Below, in pieces: positions 38,999 through 48,706 of a stretch of 64,000 nucleotides of DNA (the stretch's first letter is position 1; every line of letters starts with the position of its first letter). This DNA is from Novosphingobium hassiacum (GTDB taxonomy: Bacteria > Pseudomonadota > Alphaproteobacteria > Sphingomonadales > Sphingomonadaceae): NCBI RefSeq assembly GCF_014196055.1, contig NZ_JACICY010000001.1, positions 900,255-964,254 on the forward strand. The letters run 5' to 3'. The position numbers were made by a program, and so were the translations under genes. Under the pieces are notes generated by a model that had not been told where the DNA came from, did not search any database, and saw nothing but the letters and a program-made list of their open reading frames with translations.

Positions 38999-40779
38999 GC
39001 GTTTCGCTGGATCTGTGGCCAATCGGCAATTGCCAGGTTTCGGCACTGATCGACACCGCTGGAAAACTGGTCTGGGGCTGTGTGCCGCGGGTCGATGGCG
39101 ATCCGTTCTTTTCGGCGCTGTTGGGGGGAGACGAACCCGCCAGCGGGCTGTGGGCCATCGATCTGGAAGATCGGGTCGAGACAAGCCAGTCCTACCTCAG
39201 AAATACCCCGATCCTCGTGACGCGCCACCGCGATGCCAATGGCGGCGAAATCGAGATCGTGGACTTCTGCCCTTATTTCCAACGCAATGGCCGTACTTAC
39301 CGGCCCGTGGCGTTTGCGCGGATCGTGCGGCCCATCGCCGGATCCCCACGCATCCGAGTGCGGTTGCGGCCGACCTGTGGCTGGGGCAGCGAATGCGGCA
39401 TCAACGTCGGCGGGTCAAACCACATCCGCTACTTGTCCGGCGCGATAACGATGCGGCTGACCACCTCTGCGCCGATCGGTCTTGTCGCAGAAGAGCGCGC
39501 CTTTCGCCTCGAACGTGCACAGCACTTCTTCCTTGGCCCGGACGAGAGTTTCGGTGGCAATCTTGCCGAAACGGTCGAGCAGATGCTCGACGCGACCGCA
39601 GCCGAGTGGCGCGAATGGGTGCGCGGTCTTGCCACACCGGTAGAATGGCAGGACGTGGTGATCCGTTCCGCCATCACGCTCAAGCTTTGCCAGCACGAGG
39701 AAACCGGTGCGATCGTAGCCGCGCTGACGACGTCGATTCCCGAGCACGCCGGTTCGCAACGGAACTGGGACTACCGCTACTGCTGGATCCGCGATGCCTA
39801 CTATACCGTGCAGGCGCTCAATCGGTTGGGCGCGCTCGACGTGCTCGAAGGCTATCTCGCCTACTTGCGCAACATCGTCGACAACGCGCGTGGCGGACAT
39901 ATCCAGCCGCTTTATGGCGTTCTCGGCGAAGCCACGCTCCACGAGCGCATTGCCGAGGATCTACCCGGCTATCGTGGCATGGGGCCGGTGCGCGTCGGCA
40001 ATGCGGCTTATTCGCAGGTCCAGCACGATGCCTATGGCCAGATCGTGCTGTCGAATACCCAGGGGTTCCTCGACCAGCGCCTGCTGCGCATCTCTGGCGT
40101 CGCCGATTTCGAGGCCCTGGAAAAGGTCGGCGAGCGAGCATGGGCGCTGTTCGACAAGCCCGACGCCGGCCTGTGGGAGTTGCGCACCCGCCAGTCGGTC
40201 CATACCTATTCGGCAGCGATGTGCTGGGCGGCATGCGACCGACTCGGCAATGCGGCACAGGCGCTCGGTCTCGATGAACGCGCAAGCTTCTGGGGTCAGC
40301 GCGCAGCAGACATCCGCGAACGTATCGAGCAAGCCGCGTGGCGCCCCGATAGCGAACGCATGTCCGCCACGTTCTCGGGCGACGATCTCGACGCAAGCGT
40401 CATCCAGTTGCTCGACCTGCGTTTCCTTGCGCCCTACGATCCGCGCTTCGTCTCCACGCTGGAGGCGATCGAACAAGGTCTGCGCCGCGGATCGCACATG
40501 CTGCGCTATGCTACCGAAGACGATTTCGGATTGCCGGAAACCGCGTTCAACGTCTGCACCTTCTGGCTGATCGAGGCGCTTTACCTGACCGGCCGCAGCG
40601 ACGAGGCGCGCGCGCTTTACGAAGAGATGCTGACCCGGCGCACGCAGGCTGGCCTTCTCTCCGAAGATATCGACCCCGTGAGCGGTGAACTCTGGGGCAA
40701 CTATCCGCAAACCTACTCGCTCGTCGGCCTGATCAACTGCGCTGTCCTGCTGAGCAAGCCCTGGAACAGCGTACGATGA
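38995..40779 (+). CDS. Glycoside hydrolase family 15 (glucoamylase/trehalase-like)
   Basis: 594 residues from ATG 38995. An N-terminal beta-sandwich-like part (about 1-225) precedes the (alpha/alpha)6 catalytic domain. Family motifs are RNWDYRYCWIRDAYYTVQAL near residue 257 and LSEDIDPVSGELWGNYPQTYS near the C-terminus. Cytoplasmic GH15 proteins of this type act as trehalases or as alpha-glucosidases on short maltodextrins. No signal peptide. It is placed between otsB and otsA with 4-bp overlaps at both ends, so its role must be tied to trehalose or the glucan supplying it. Trehalase activity would make a synthesis/turnover cycle; this is inference. Confidence 0.88.
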   Translation: MSVSLDLWPIGNCQVSALIDTAGKLVWGCVPRVDGDPFFSALLGGDEPASGLWAIDLEDRVETSQSYLRNTPILVTRHRDANGGEIEIVDFCPYFQRNGRTYRPVAFARIVRPIAGSPRIRVRLRPTCGWGSECGINVGGSNHIRYLSGAITMRLTTSAPIGLVAEERAFRLERAQHFFLGPDESFGGNLAETVEQMLDATAAEWREWVRGLATPVEWQDVVIRSAITLKLCQHEETGAIVAALTTSIPEHAGSQRNWDYRYCWIRDAYYTVQALNRLGALDVLEGYLAYLRNIVDNARGGHIQPLYGVLGEATLHERIAEDLPGYRGMGPVRVGNAAYSQVQHDAYGQIVLSNTQGFLDQRLLRISGVADFEALEKVGERAWALFDKPDAGLWELRTRQSVHTYSAAMCWAACDRLGNAAQALGLDERASFWGQRAADIRERIEQAAWRPDSERMSATFSGDDLDASVIQLLDLRFLAPYDPRFVSTLEAIEQGLRRGSHMLRYATEDDFGLPETAFNVCTFWLIEALYLTGRSDEARALYEEMLTRRTQAGLLSEDIDPVSGELWGNYPQTYSLVGLINCAVLLSKPWNSVR

Positions 40780-42182
40780 GCAGGCTCATAGTCATATCCA
40801 ACCGCGTGAGCGCAGGTGGAGGCGCGCAGGGGGGACTTGCCGTTGCGCTGTCTGCAGCCTTGCGTGAACATGGTGGCATCTGGTTCGGCTGGTCGGGCAA
40901 AGAGACGAACGAATTCACCGGCCATATCAATTTCGAGCGCGTCGATGGCGTCACCACCGCCACCGTCGATCTCGAGGAGCAGGACATCGAGGAGTACTAT
41001 GACGGCTACGCCAACCGCACGCTCTGGCCGTTGTTTCATTACCGCATCGACCTCGCCGAGTACGAGCGCAGTTTTGCCGACGGTTACAGGCGCGCGAACG
41101 AGCGATTTGCCGACACGGTTCTGCCACTGATTGAACCCGATGACCTTGTCTGGGTTCAGGATTACCACATGTTTCCGCTCGGCAAGGAACTCCGGGCACG
41201 CGGCCTTGGCAACCGCATAGGGTTTTTCCTGCACATCCCTTGGCCACCGCGCCGGCTGCTGGCGACCCTGCCCGAGGCGCGGACCTTGACTGAAGGCCTG
41301 CTCGACTACGACCTGATCGGCTTCCACACCGACGAATGGCTGCAATCGTTCGGTGATTACGTGAAGCATGACCTCGGCGGAACGATCGATGACGACGGCT
41401 GGCTTACGGTGGGCGAGCGCCGGGTGCGGCTGATCGCCTGCCCGGCCGGTATCGACGCCAAGGAGTTTGCTGCCCTGGCCGCCAGCGAAAAGGCCAAGGA
41501 AACGTATGAACGCGTTCGGCGCAGTGCCGTCGGCCGGACATTGATCGTCGGCGTCGATCGGCTGGACTATTCGAAGGGACTGGAGGAACGCTTTCTGGGC
41601 TATGAAAGGTTTCTGACCGAGCATCCCGAAGAGCGCAAGGAAGTGACGCTGCTCCAGATCGCACCGCCCTCGCGCGGCACTGTCGACAGCTACCAGCGCA
41701 TTCGCAGTGCTCTCGAAGGGCTGGCCGGGCGGATCAATGGCGCGCACGCTGGCCTCGACTGGGTCCCGATCCGCTACGTCAACCAGGGCTACACGCGCGA
41801 CATGCTTGCCGGGGTCTACCGTGCCAGCAAGGTAGGCCTTGTTACACCACTGCGCGACGGGATGAACCTTGTCGCCAAGGAATACGTCGCGGCGCAGGAT
41901 CCCGAAGATCCAGGCGTGCTGATCCTGTCACGGTTTGCCGGCGCGGCCGAGCAGATGACTGAAGCGCTGCTGGTCAATCCCCACAGTGCAGAGGAAATTT
42001 CCGACGCTCTGGGCCGGGCTATCGCCATGCCGCGCGACGAACGCATCCGGCGCTGGCGCACGTTGATGCAGGGCGTTGAAGAACATGACGTGATGTGGTG
42101 GTCGAAGCGATTTACCGATGCCCTTCAGGCCTGCGACGTTCATAGCACCGCGCACGATGAATCACCGCACGGCGCTCACTAA
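40776..42182 (+). CDS. otsA: Trehalose-6-phosphate synthase
   Basis: 468 residues, GT20 family. RLIVISNRVS starts the protein, with VWVQDYHMFPLGKELRARG, FFLHIPWPPRRLL, VDRLDYSKGLEERF and the donor-site DGMNLVAKEYVAAQ. It joins glucose from a UDP- or ADP-glucose donor to glucose-6-phosphate. The start overlaps the GH15 stop by 4 bp. The order otsB-GH15-otsA differs from the common otsBA pair of enterobacteria. Confidence 0.95.
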   Translation: MSRLIVISNRVSAGGGAQGGLAVALSAALREHGGIWFGWSGKETNEFTGHINFERVDGVTTATVDLEEQDIEEYYDGYANRTLWPLFHYRIDLAEYERSFADGYRRANERFADTVLPLIEPDDLVWVQDYHMFPLGKELRARGLGNRIGFFLHIPWPPRRLLATLPEARTLTEGLLDYDLIGFHTDEWLQSFGDYVKHDLGGTIDDDGWLTVGERRVRLIACPAGIDAKEFAALAASEKAKETYERVRRSAVGRTLIVGVDRLDYSKGLEERFLGYERFLTEHPEERKEVTLLQIAPPSRGTVDSYQRIRSALEGLAGRINGAHAGLDWVPIRYVNQGYTRDMLAGVYRASKVGLVTPLRDGMNLVAKEYVAAQDPEDPGVLILSRFAGAAEQMTEALLVNPHSAEEISDALGRAIAMPRDERIRRWRTLMQGVEEHDVMWWSKRFTDALQACDVHSTAHDESPHGAH

Positions 42183-42250
42183 CCATCGGCGCCGCTCTTG
42201 ATAATGTGCGCTGAGACGGGAGGGTGGCGTGGATCAGGCCGCCCATTGCG

Positions 42251-45070
42251 CTACCTCAGTCCGTAGCGCGCGTACTCCTGCACAAGGCCGGGCATGACCT
42301 TTCGGAAGTAGGCAAGGTCGGTCTTGGAATCGGGTTTGCCCATGGCGTTTGCAATCCACGCCCGGACATATTGCGTCGAAACCTGTCCCGGCGCGATCTT
42401 TAATGCCGCTTCGGCATCCGCGAGCGCTGCGATGAGGTTGCCGCTGGCGATTCCGGCCATCGCTCTACTGTCGAGCACAGCAGAAGCATTGGACGCCCTC
42501 TCCACCGCCTGGTTGCATACTTGCATCATGCCTTCGGCGCCGATGCGGAAGCGCGCGCGATACCAGCAAGAGGCGTTGAGCAACGAAGTGTCGCCCGGCT
42601 TTTCCTCGATCAGCGCGTCGATCTCCTTCAGGCCATCCGCACCTTTCCCGGTATAGGCCAGCACGTCCGAGCGAACCTGCACCACCGCACTGTGCTCGTC
42701 CCCCATGTCGTCGTACTCGGCGAGCAGCTTCAGGGCTTCCTCGCCCTTGCCGGCATAGCCGAGGGTATCGGCCAGGGTCAGCGCAGCGTCGACCGACGGC
42801 GAGAGCTTCAACGCCTCGCGAAAGTCCGCGATCGCAGCGTCGACCCGGCCAAGCTGCCGCTTGAGAGAGCCGCGGCGTGTGTAGCTTGCGGCATCGGGTT
42901 CGATCGCAATGGCCTTGTCGTAATCAGAAATCGCGCCTTCGAGGTCGTAGATTCCACCGCGAAGGCTTGCGCGGGCAACGAGTGCGGTCCCCTGCTCCGC
43001 TACGGGTTCGCGAGCGATGGCCTGCGCATACGCCGCCTCGACCGGTGCCAACCGTGCCTTCAGTCCGGCGGACTGGTAGCGCCATGCCCGCGCGGCGGTG
43101 ACCGGCGCGGTCAGGAACGGCGTGGTGTTCTTCAGCCGGAGGGACTTGGCCCTCTCGATCGGGATGTCGGCGGCGGGCAACTCACCACCGAGCGCCGCGT
43201 GGTCCTCGGACACGACCAGCCGTTGACCTTCGAGCAGGCCCTTTCGCGTCACCGTCGTGCCGGCAACGATCGCTTCGTAGTCGGGCTTGCCGCCCAACTT
43301 GAATCCCGGCTCGTCCACCGGCAACAACACTTCCACTTCCTCGCGCATGCGGCGCGCGGAGCCGAGATCGACCGGAAGCGTCTTCCAGCTCGCGCGGCTG
43401 CGGTCGAAGTCGAAGGAGTCACTGGCGCTGGCAAGGGCAGAAAGGTCCATCCGCTTTGTGCCATCGCGGCTGCCAAACTGAGTGGTCACGATCCCCTTGA
43501 CGGCGATCGTGGCCATACCGGTTTCGGGATCGAAGCTCATGTCGCCGTCGGTCACCAACCCGCCGTTCTTTGACAGCGTGCTGAAAATCGAACCCCCGAA
43601 GGATTCGATCATTTGCTTTTTCTGCTCGGCACTCGCCTGCCCCAGCGCGGCGCCCATGTTGCTGCCGAGCATGCCGGAGAGCGTGGTCGTCGCCGTCACC
43701 AAGGCGGGAATGTCGATCCCGGCGCGTTGGTCGATTACCATCTTGACGACAACCATCGGCACCTGCGGCACGCGCGGCGTGATCGCCATCAGCGGAGCAC
43801 CATCGGCGCGGATCGGCAGAGCGTTGCGGAAGGGCGGGACATCGCCGAGCGTGGCGAGGCGCGTGCCGGTGGCGGTGCCATCGAGCCAATAAGTCTCGCC
43901 CGCGATCTCCGCCCGCACGATTACGTGATCGAAGGCCGCAGGCATCGGCAGCGAATCCGGCACGGCATCCCCGGTCCGGCTGTTCACCGCGACGACTTCG
44001 GCTTTGATCCCGATCGCTTCGAGCAGCGAGAGCAGCAACAGCGACTTGGCCTTGCAATCGCCGTAGCGCGAAGTCCAGGTCTGGGCCGGAGCCTGGGGCA
44101 CATAGTTGCCGCCAGACATGCCGTTCATCAGGTAGCTCACCTGATCCTGCACGAGGCGCGTGGCGAGCGCGGCACGGGTCAGTGGATCGGAGCTCTGGCC
44201 CACGATCTTCGCCACTTCTGCGGCCAACGGACTGCCCTGCGCAATCGCATCTTTCGTGGAATAGAGCGGCGCAAACACGCGCGAGACCTCTTCCCAGTCA
44301 GCGAAGGTCGTCGCCTCGAGCGATGGCGGGCGCGTGAAACGCGACGGCACCCCCTGCGGCATCTCCTCGCGCTTGGGCAATGGAAGTGGGACGGAGACGC
44401 TATGCCAGCCGTCCTTGACGATCTCATGCGGGCTGCCCGCCGCTGGCCCCGCCTGCCACTTCACTGCCATGCCCTCGGGCCACGAGACGGTGGTGCGCGC
44501 AAATCCGGCTTCTACCGGCAGGGTCAGCAATGTGCTGTCGATCTGCACCTTGCCCTGCAGAGCCTTGTCGCGCGTCGTCTGGCTATAGGCGATGCGCAAC
44601 ACATCCCCAACCTGAAGGCCGGGTATGGCGAGTGTTGCTGTCAGCATGCCATCGATCTGGCGCTGTTCCAACCCGCGTTCGCGACGCAACACTTCGTAGC
44701 GCGCGCCGCCCTTGAGCACGTCGATCGCCTTGCCCGCGCGCAGGATCTCCACCCGATGCACGGTCAGGTCGCCCTTGTCGGGCATCCACGAAGCCGTGCT
44801 CGTCCCGCTCTGCGTCAGCGATTCCGGGCTACCGAGCTTGAAGGCCTGATCGACATAGACGTTCAGCGTCTCGCCCTCGATCCGGTGTTGCACATCGAGC
44901 AGCGTAAGCGCCGTGTTCGACGCGGTATCGATCTTTGCCGTTTCGCGAACTTCGGCCCACTTCGGAGCTGGGCCATAGAGTACCGTATCGCCGGCAAGTG
45001 CCGGTGCAGTCGTGGCAAGAAGACCAATGACAAACGACGCGAATCTTGCGGCCACGCATACCCCCTGCAC
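42251..45070 (-). CDS. DUF3857/transglutaminase-like protein with TPR C-terminus
   Basis: 939 residues. A signal peptide (FASFVIGLLATTAPALAG) precedes a DUF3857 beta-rich domain (about 55-230). A transglutaminase-like domain follows with a visible triad: Cys near 338 in YGDCKAKSLLLLS, His in FDHVIVRA and Asp in YWLDGTA. TPR repeats occupy about 680-900 (YDKAIAIEPDAASYTRRGSL). The protein is probably periplasmic. Members often sit near peptide or polysaccharide uptake genes in Bacteroidetes and sphingomonads; the reaction is unproven. It converges on otsA and is a single gene. Confidence 0.88.
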   Translation of the reverse strand: MQGVCVAARFASFVIGLLATTAPALAGDTVLYGPAPKWAEVRETAKIDTASNTALTLLDVQHRIEGETLNVYVDQAFKLGSPESLTQSGTSTASWMPDKGDLTVHRVEILRAGKAIDVLKGGARYEVLRRERGLEQRQIDGMLTATLAIPGLQVGDVLRIAYSQTTRDKALQGKVQIDSTLLTLPVEAGFARTTVSWPEGMAVKWQAGPAAGSPHEIVKDGWHSVSVPLPLPKREEMPQGVPSRFTRPPSLEATTFADWEEVSRVFAPLYSTKDAIAQGSPLAAEVAKIVGQSSDPLTRAALATRLVQDQVSYLMNGMSGGNYVPQAPAQTWTSRYGDCKAKSLLLLSLLEAIGIKAEVVAVNSRTGDAVPDSLPMPAAFDHVIVRAEIAGETYWLDGTATGTRLATLGDVPPFRNALPIRADGAPLMAITPRVPQVPMVVVKMVIDQRAGIDIPALVTATTTLSGMLGSNMGAALGQASAEQKKQMIESFGGSIFSTLSKNGGLVTDGDMSFDPETGMATIAVKGIVTTQFGSRDGTKRMDLSALASASDSFDFDRSRASWKTLPVDLGSARRMREEVEVLLPVDEPGFKLGGKPDYEAIVAGTTVTRKGLLEGQRLVVSEDHAALGGELPAADIPIERAKSLRLKNTTPFLTAPVTAARAWRYQSAGLKARLAPVEAAYAQAIAREPVAEQGTALVARASLRGGIYDLEGAISDYDKAIAIEPDAASYTRRGSLKRQLGRVDAAIADFREALKLSPSVDAALTLADTLGYAGKGEEALKLLAEYDDMGDEHSAVVQVRSDVLAYTGKGADGLKEIDALIEEKPGDTSLLNASCWYRARFRIGAEGMMQVCNQAVERASNASAVLDSRAMAGIASGNLIAALADAEAALKIAPGQVSTQYVRAWIANAMGKPDSKTDLAYFRKVMPGLVQEYARYGLR

Positions 45071-45318
45071 TCACAGCGTTAGGTGCCTCCTAATAGATGC
45101 GCTGGCAACTGCAGTTCAGGCTGGCTGCACAGCCTTTATGCAGGACAGCCCCACTTTGGCGTGTTCGTTCGGCGGATCAGCACGTCGGCGTGGGTTGGGG
45201 GTCCCCGATGCAATGAGGCGCGAACTTGATGTCGCGCCTTGCCTCAACATAGGCTAGAGAGGCTTCAGCCCTCGGCGAACAAGCATCGGGAGCATCAGGG
45301 GAGGAGTGCAGGCGGGCG

Positions 45319-46413
45319 GTGAATGACAACGACCTGATTGCTGCAATGTATGGCGCGGTCAGCGAGGGTGCTCGGTGGACCGAAGTGCTGGACGCCATCA
45401 AGTCGCGGCTGGGTGTTGCGAGCGCCGTTTTCCAGCGTATTGTTGCCGACAGGGACGAGTTGATCCCGGTGATCAGCCATCGTGACACGTGGTCGACAAA
45501 AGAGGCGCACCACCATGATGCATGGGCCAATTCGCCACTCAACCCCCGTTTTCGCCGCGATACCGAACCGCGCGGGCAGGAAGAGATCGAAAGCGACCAG
45601 CGCTGCCTTGCGCTTAGCGCAATAGACCGAGAGGCTTTGAAGCACGGGCTTGCAGCATGTGGCCTTGGTTCGGGTTTCTGGCTGGGTTGCCGGACCGCAC
45701 CCAGTGAGCACACGACGATGATCTTTCATCGCCACGCAGGTGACGAGCGCGACATGACCGACGCGGACCTGCATTTCATGCAAATGCTCCTGCCGCATTT
45801 CCGGCAGCTCTCGCGCCTTCTCACAAACCTTGGCGAATATGAGGCGCGGCTGTCGGTGGCAGAGGCGTTCATGGATTCGACCAGCCTTGCGCTGGTGGCC
45901 TGCGACATGGACCTGGGGGTTCATTGGATGAATGCTGCCGCCGAGCGCCTTGTCCATGCCCTTCCGCAGGTGGAGCAGATCGGCGGCAGGCTGCGCTTCC
46001 GGTCGAGCGATGGCATGACCGTCGTCCGAGAGGTAGTCCACGGATTGCGGGGCGATACCTGCCGGGTGGAGGGCAACCAGCCTGCCGAAGTGCTGCACCT
46101 GCGCGTCCTGCGCCGCGATGCTGCGGACAAGCGGCGCTGGGGCCGGAATCTCGCTCTGATTGCGTTATGCTCTCCGGGCACTGCACCCCTGATTGATGCA
46201 GCCGAAGTGGCGGATCTGTTTGGCCTCACCATGGCGGAGGCGAAGCTGACCACGCACCTGGTCGGCGGGATGACCGTCAAGGACTTCGCCGCGCATCGCG
46301 GCATTGCCGAAGGCACAGCCCGGATGCAGCTCAAAAGCGCGCTGACAAAAGCAGGCGTAGGGCGGCAGGCCGATCTGGTCCGGCAGGTCTGCCAGTCCCT
46401 CGCCCGGTTGTAA
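45319..46413 (+). CDS. LuxR-type transcriptional regulator
   Basis: 364 residues starting at GTG 45319. The N-terminal two thirds resemble a PAS/GAF-like sensor of a sphingomonad regulator family (FMDSTSLALVACDMDLGVHWMN). The C-terminal LuxR-type helix-turn-helix (about 300-360) reads FGLTMAEAKLTTHLVGGMTV then IAEGTARMQLKSALTKAGVG. No receiver domain, so it is not a two-component regulator. It converges on the TonB receptor gene and probably controls the receptor/hydrolase pair, which is inference from position. Confidence 0.85.
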   Translation: MNDNDLIAAMYGAVSEGARWTEVLDAIKSRLGVASAVFQRIVADRDELIPVISHRDTWSTKEAHHHDAWANSPLNPRFRRDTEPRGQEEIESDQRCLALSAIDREALKHGLAACGLGSGFWLGCRTAPSEHTTMIFHRHAGDERDMTDADLHFMQMLLPHFRQLSRLLTNLGEYEARLSVAEAFMDSTSLALVACDMDLGVHWMNAAAERLVHALPQVEQIGGRLRFRSSDGMTVVREVVHGLRGDTCRVEGNQPAEVLHLRVLRRDAADKRRWGRNLALIALCSPGTAPLIDAAEVADLFGLTMAEAKLTTHLVGGMTVKDFAAHRGIAEGTARMQLKSALTKAGVGRQADLVRQVCQSLARL

Positions 46414-46444
46414 TAATCTGCCCCGAAACAGTGTGTCGGATCAG

Positions 46445-46479
46445 AAGGGCCGAAGCAGATCATCCCGCTCCGGCCCTTT
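46445..46479. terminator. Bidirectional terminator between the LuxR regulator and TonB receptor genes
   Basis: A 12-bp stem with one mismatch (46445-46456 with 46467-46478) has AA and TTT flanks and lies exactly between the two converging stops. Confidence 0.65.
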
Positions 46480-46483
46480 GATA

Positions 46484-48685
46484 TCAGAAGGTCACGTTCA
46501 ACTTGACGCCATATTCACGCGGCGCGCCGTAGAACTCGTTCGAGTTGAGCTGGCCGGTGACATATTCCTTGTTCGTCAGGTTCGTGCCCCAAGCCTCGAT
46601 CCGAAGCGCTTCGCTGATCTTGAGCGTGACGATGGCCGAAAGCAGCCCTCGCGGATTGAGCCGATCCGACAGCCGCGAATAACCGATGTAGGTGAACTGC
46701 TCGCCGACATAGGCATAGTTCACGCGCGGCGTCAGCGACATTTCGCCCCCAAGGGGGATTTCGTATTCCACGCCCCCGCCCCAGGTCCAGCGCGGTGCAT
46801 AAAGGTTCGGCCCGCCGCCCGTGGTCTGGATGAACGGCGCGTAATCGAAGCAGAACGGCGGCGCCGAAGGCGTACCGGCGGGGCATTGCGGCCCGAGATT
46901 GGCACCGCCCAATGGCCGCGTGTTGACGAAAGTGACGCTCGCCAGGTCGGAGTCGACAAAGGCTCCATTCAGGTCGAAGCCGAACCCGCCAAAGCGGCCC
47001 TGCACTTGCGCTTCCACGCCCTTGATCTTTACCGTGGAGACGTTTTCCACCCCGGCAAAGCCAGTGCTCGGCTCAACCAGGTTGAACTGGAAATTGGAGT
47101 ACTGGTTGTAGAACGCGCTGATCTGGGTGCGGATACGGTTGCGAAGGAAGGCCGACTTCCAGCCCGCTTCATAGCTGATCACGCGTTCCTTATCGAAGTT
47201 CGACGTGGGCGAATTGAACCCACCCGGCTTGTAGCCACGCGCGACAAGCGCATAGAGCAGATTGTCGGGATCGACCTTCCAGTTGAGCGCGAATTTGCCT
47301 GTCGCGAGCGAATCCTTGTGGCTGCCGGCAAGCGAGGCGACCGCAAGCCCGCCCGATGGGAACCCGGGAATGCCGTTACCAATCGTCACGTCACCATAGC
47401 CGGTGGCCTTGTAGGTCGAATAGCGCGCGCCGAGCTGCGCTTCCAGACCGGGGGCGATCTCATAGTTGCCTTGCGCGAACAGCCCGGTGGTGGTGCGCTG
47501 GTTGCCGCCGACGATGTCGGTCGGGAATCCGACCTGATTCTGCAGAATGCTGATCGCGATATCGTTGCGCTGGAAGTACCCGCCAAGAATCCAGTCGAAC
47601 CGGCCATCGGTGGGAGAAATGATGTTGATTTCCTGCGTGTAGACCTTCTCGCCTGCGAAGTAGTCCTCCACGATCCCGCCCGGTCCTGCCGAAGCGTCGA
47701 TGTCGTTCAGAGCGTTGATGCGCTTGTTCTGATAGCCCGTTACCGAGCGCAGGACGATGCCGCTGGCGAGTTCCTGCCGGAGTTCGAGACTCGCCTGGAA
47801 TGCACGCTCACGTTCGGCGACAGGTGTATCGAAGCTGATCGAGCGGATATCGCCCACGCGGAACGCATCATAGGGCGTACCGATGATCGGACGATAGGCA
47901 TAACCGCCAGTGTCGCGATCGTTGAACGAGACTTTGGCGACAGCCTGGAATGATCCCGGTTTCCACATCGCGGTGAACCGGCCACCGCCTTCGCGCAGCT
48001 TGCCCGCCTGATTGCTGACCGGCCCGACGCTGTTGTAGAAACTGTCGCGGTTGCGGTAGAAACCTGCCGCGCGGAAGCCGAGTGTATCCGAGACAGGCAG
48101 GTTTAGCGCCGCCTCGGACTGCACCGATCCGTAATTGCCGCCGCCAAACATGGCATAGCCGCCAAGGCCAGCGTCCAGCACCGGATTTTGCGTGTTGATA
48201 AAGATTGCGCCGCCGGTGGAATTGGAGCCGACCAGCGTGCCCTGCGGCCCGCGCAGCACTTCCACGCTGGCAAGATCGTAGAAACTGTTGCCCTGCACGA
48301 TCGGTGGCTGGAACAGTCCGTCGACGTAAGTGGCAACGCCTGCGGTAACGCTCGGCGAATTGCTGGCGAGGCCGATGCCGCGAATATTGATCGACTGGGT
48401 GATGCCGCCATCGGAGATCGACAGTGCCGGGCTGGCGTTCTGGAGATCGGCAAGGTTGGTCACTGCCTTGTCGGCCAGCGCGCCCGCATCGAATGCAGTA
48501 GCCGATACGGCGACGTCCTGCAGCCTTTCCTTGCGGCGCTGGGCGGTAACGATGATCTCGCCAAGCCCTTCGTCGGTGACGGTGGCATCACTGCCGCTTG
48601 CGTTCTGCGACTGCGCCAAGGCAATGCCCGGCTGTGCAGCAAGGGCGAGAGCCAAAGCTCCCCCCAGCATGTATTGTGTTTTCAA
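46484..48685 (-). CDS. TonB-dependent outer membrane receptor
   Basis: 733 residues. The start is an unusual TTG (48685) fixed by GGGAGG five bases upstream; the next ATG (48670) is too far. Signal peptide (MLGGALALALAAQPGIALA), TonB box region GEIIVTAQRRKERLQDV, plug domain (about 55-160; SINIRGIG, VEVLRGPQGTLVGSNSTGGA) and a 22-strand barrel ending in phenylalanine. No STN domain. It imports an unknown ligand. The gene lies 21 bp after a NylB-like serine hydrolase, suggesting that the receptor takes up a substrate or product of that enzyme. Confidence 0.93.
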   Translation of the reverse strand: MKTQYMLGGALALALAAQPGIALAQSQNASGSDATVTDEGLGEIIVTAQRRKERLQDVAVSATAFDAGALADKAVTNLADLQNASPALSISDGGITQSINIRGIGLASNSPSVTAGVATYVDGLFQPPIVQGNSFYDLASVEVLRGPQGTLVGSNSTGGAIFINTQNPVLDAGLGGYAMFGGGNYGSVQSEAALNLPVSDTLGFRAAGFYRNRDSFYNSVGPVSNQAGKLREGGGRFTAMWKPGSFQAVAKVSFNDRDTGGYAYRPIIGTPYDAFRVGDIRSISFDTPVAERERAFQASLELRQELASGIVLRSVTGYQNKRINALNDIDASAGPGGIVEDYFAGEKVYTQEINIISPTDGRFDWILGGYFQRNDIAISILQNQVGFPTDIVGGNQRTTTGLFAQGNYEIAPGLEAQLGARYSTYKATGYGDVTIGNGIPGFPSGGLAVASLAGSHKDSLATGKFALNWKVDPDNLLYALVARGYKPGGFNSPTSNFDKERVISYEAGWKSAFLRNRIRTQISAFYNQYSNFQFNLVEPSTGFAGVENVSTVKIKGVEAQVQGRFGGFGFDLNGAFVDSDLASVTFVNTRPLGGANLGPQCPAGTPSAPPFCFDYAPFIQTTGGGPNLYAPRWTWGGGVEYEIPLGGEMSLTPRVNYAYVGEQFTYIGYSRLSDRLNPRGLLSAIVTLKISEALRIEAWGTNLTNKEYVTGQLNSNEFYGAPREYGVKLNVTF

Positions 48686-48706
48686 TTTAGCCTCCCGTTT
48701 TATTGA

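Noticed and set aside
43613..45082. 489-codon open frame opposite the DUF3857 gene
   Set aside because: Its sequence is Arg/His-rich noise typical of antisense frames in GC-rich DNA; the minus-strand gene has a signal peptide and a catalytic triad.
46433..47953. 506-codon open frame opposite the TonB receptor
   Set aside because: Antisense shadow; the receptor on the other strand has signal peptide, plug and barrel motifs.
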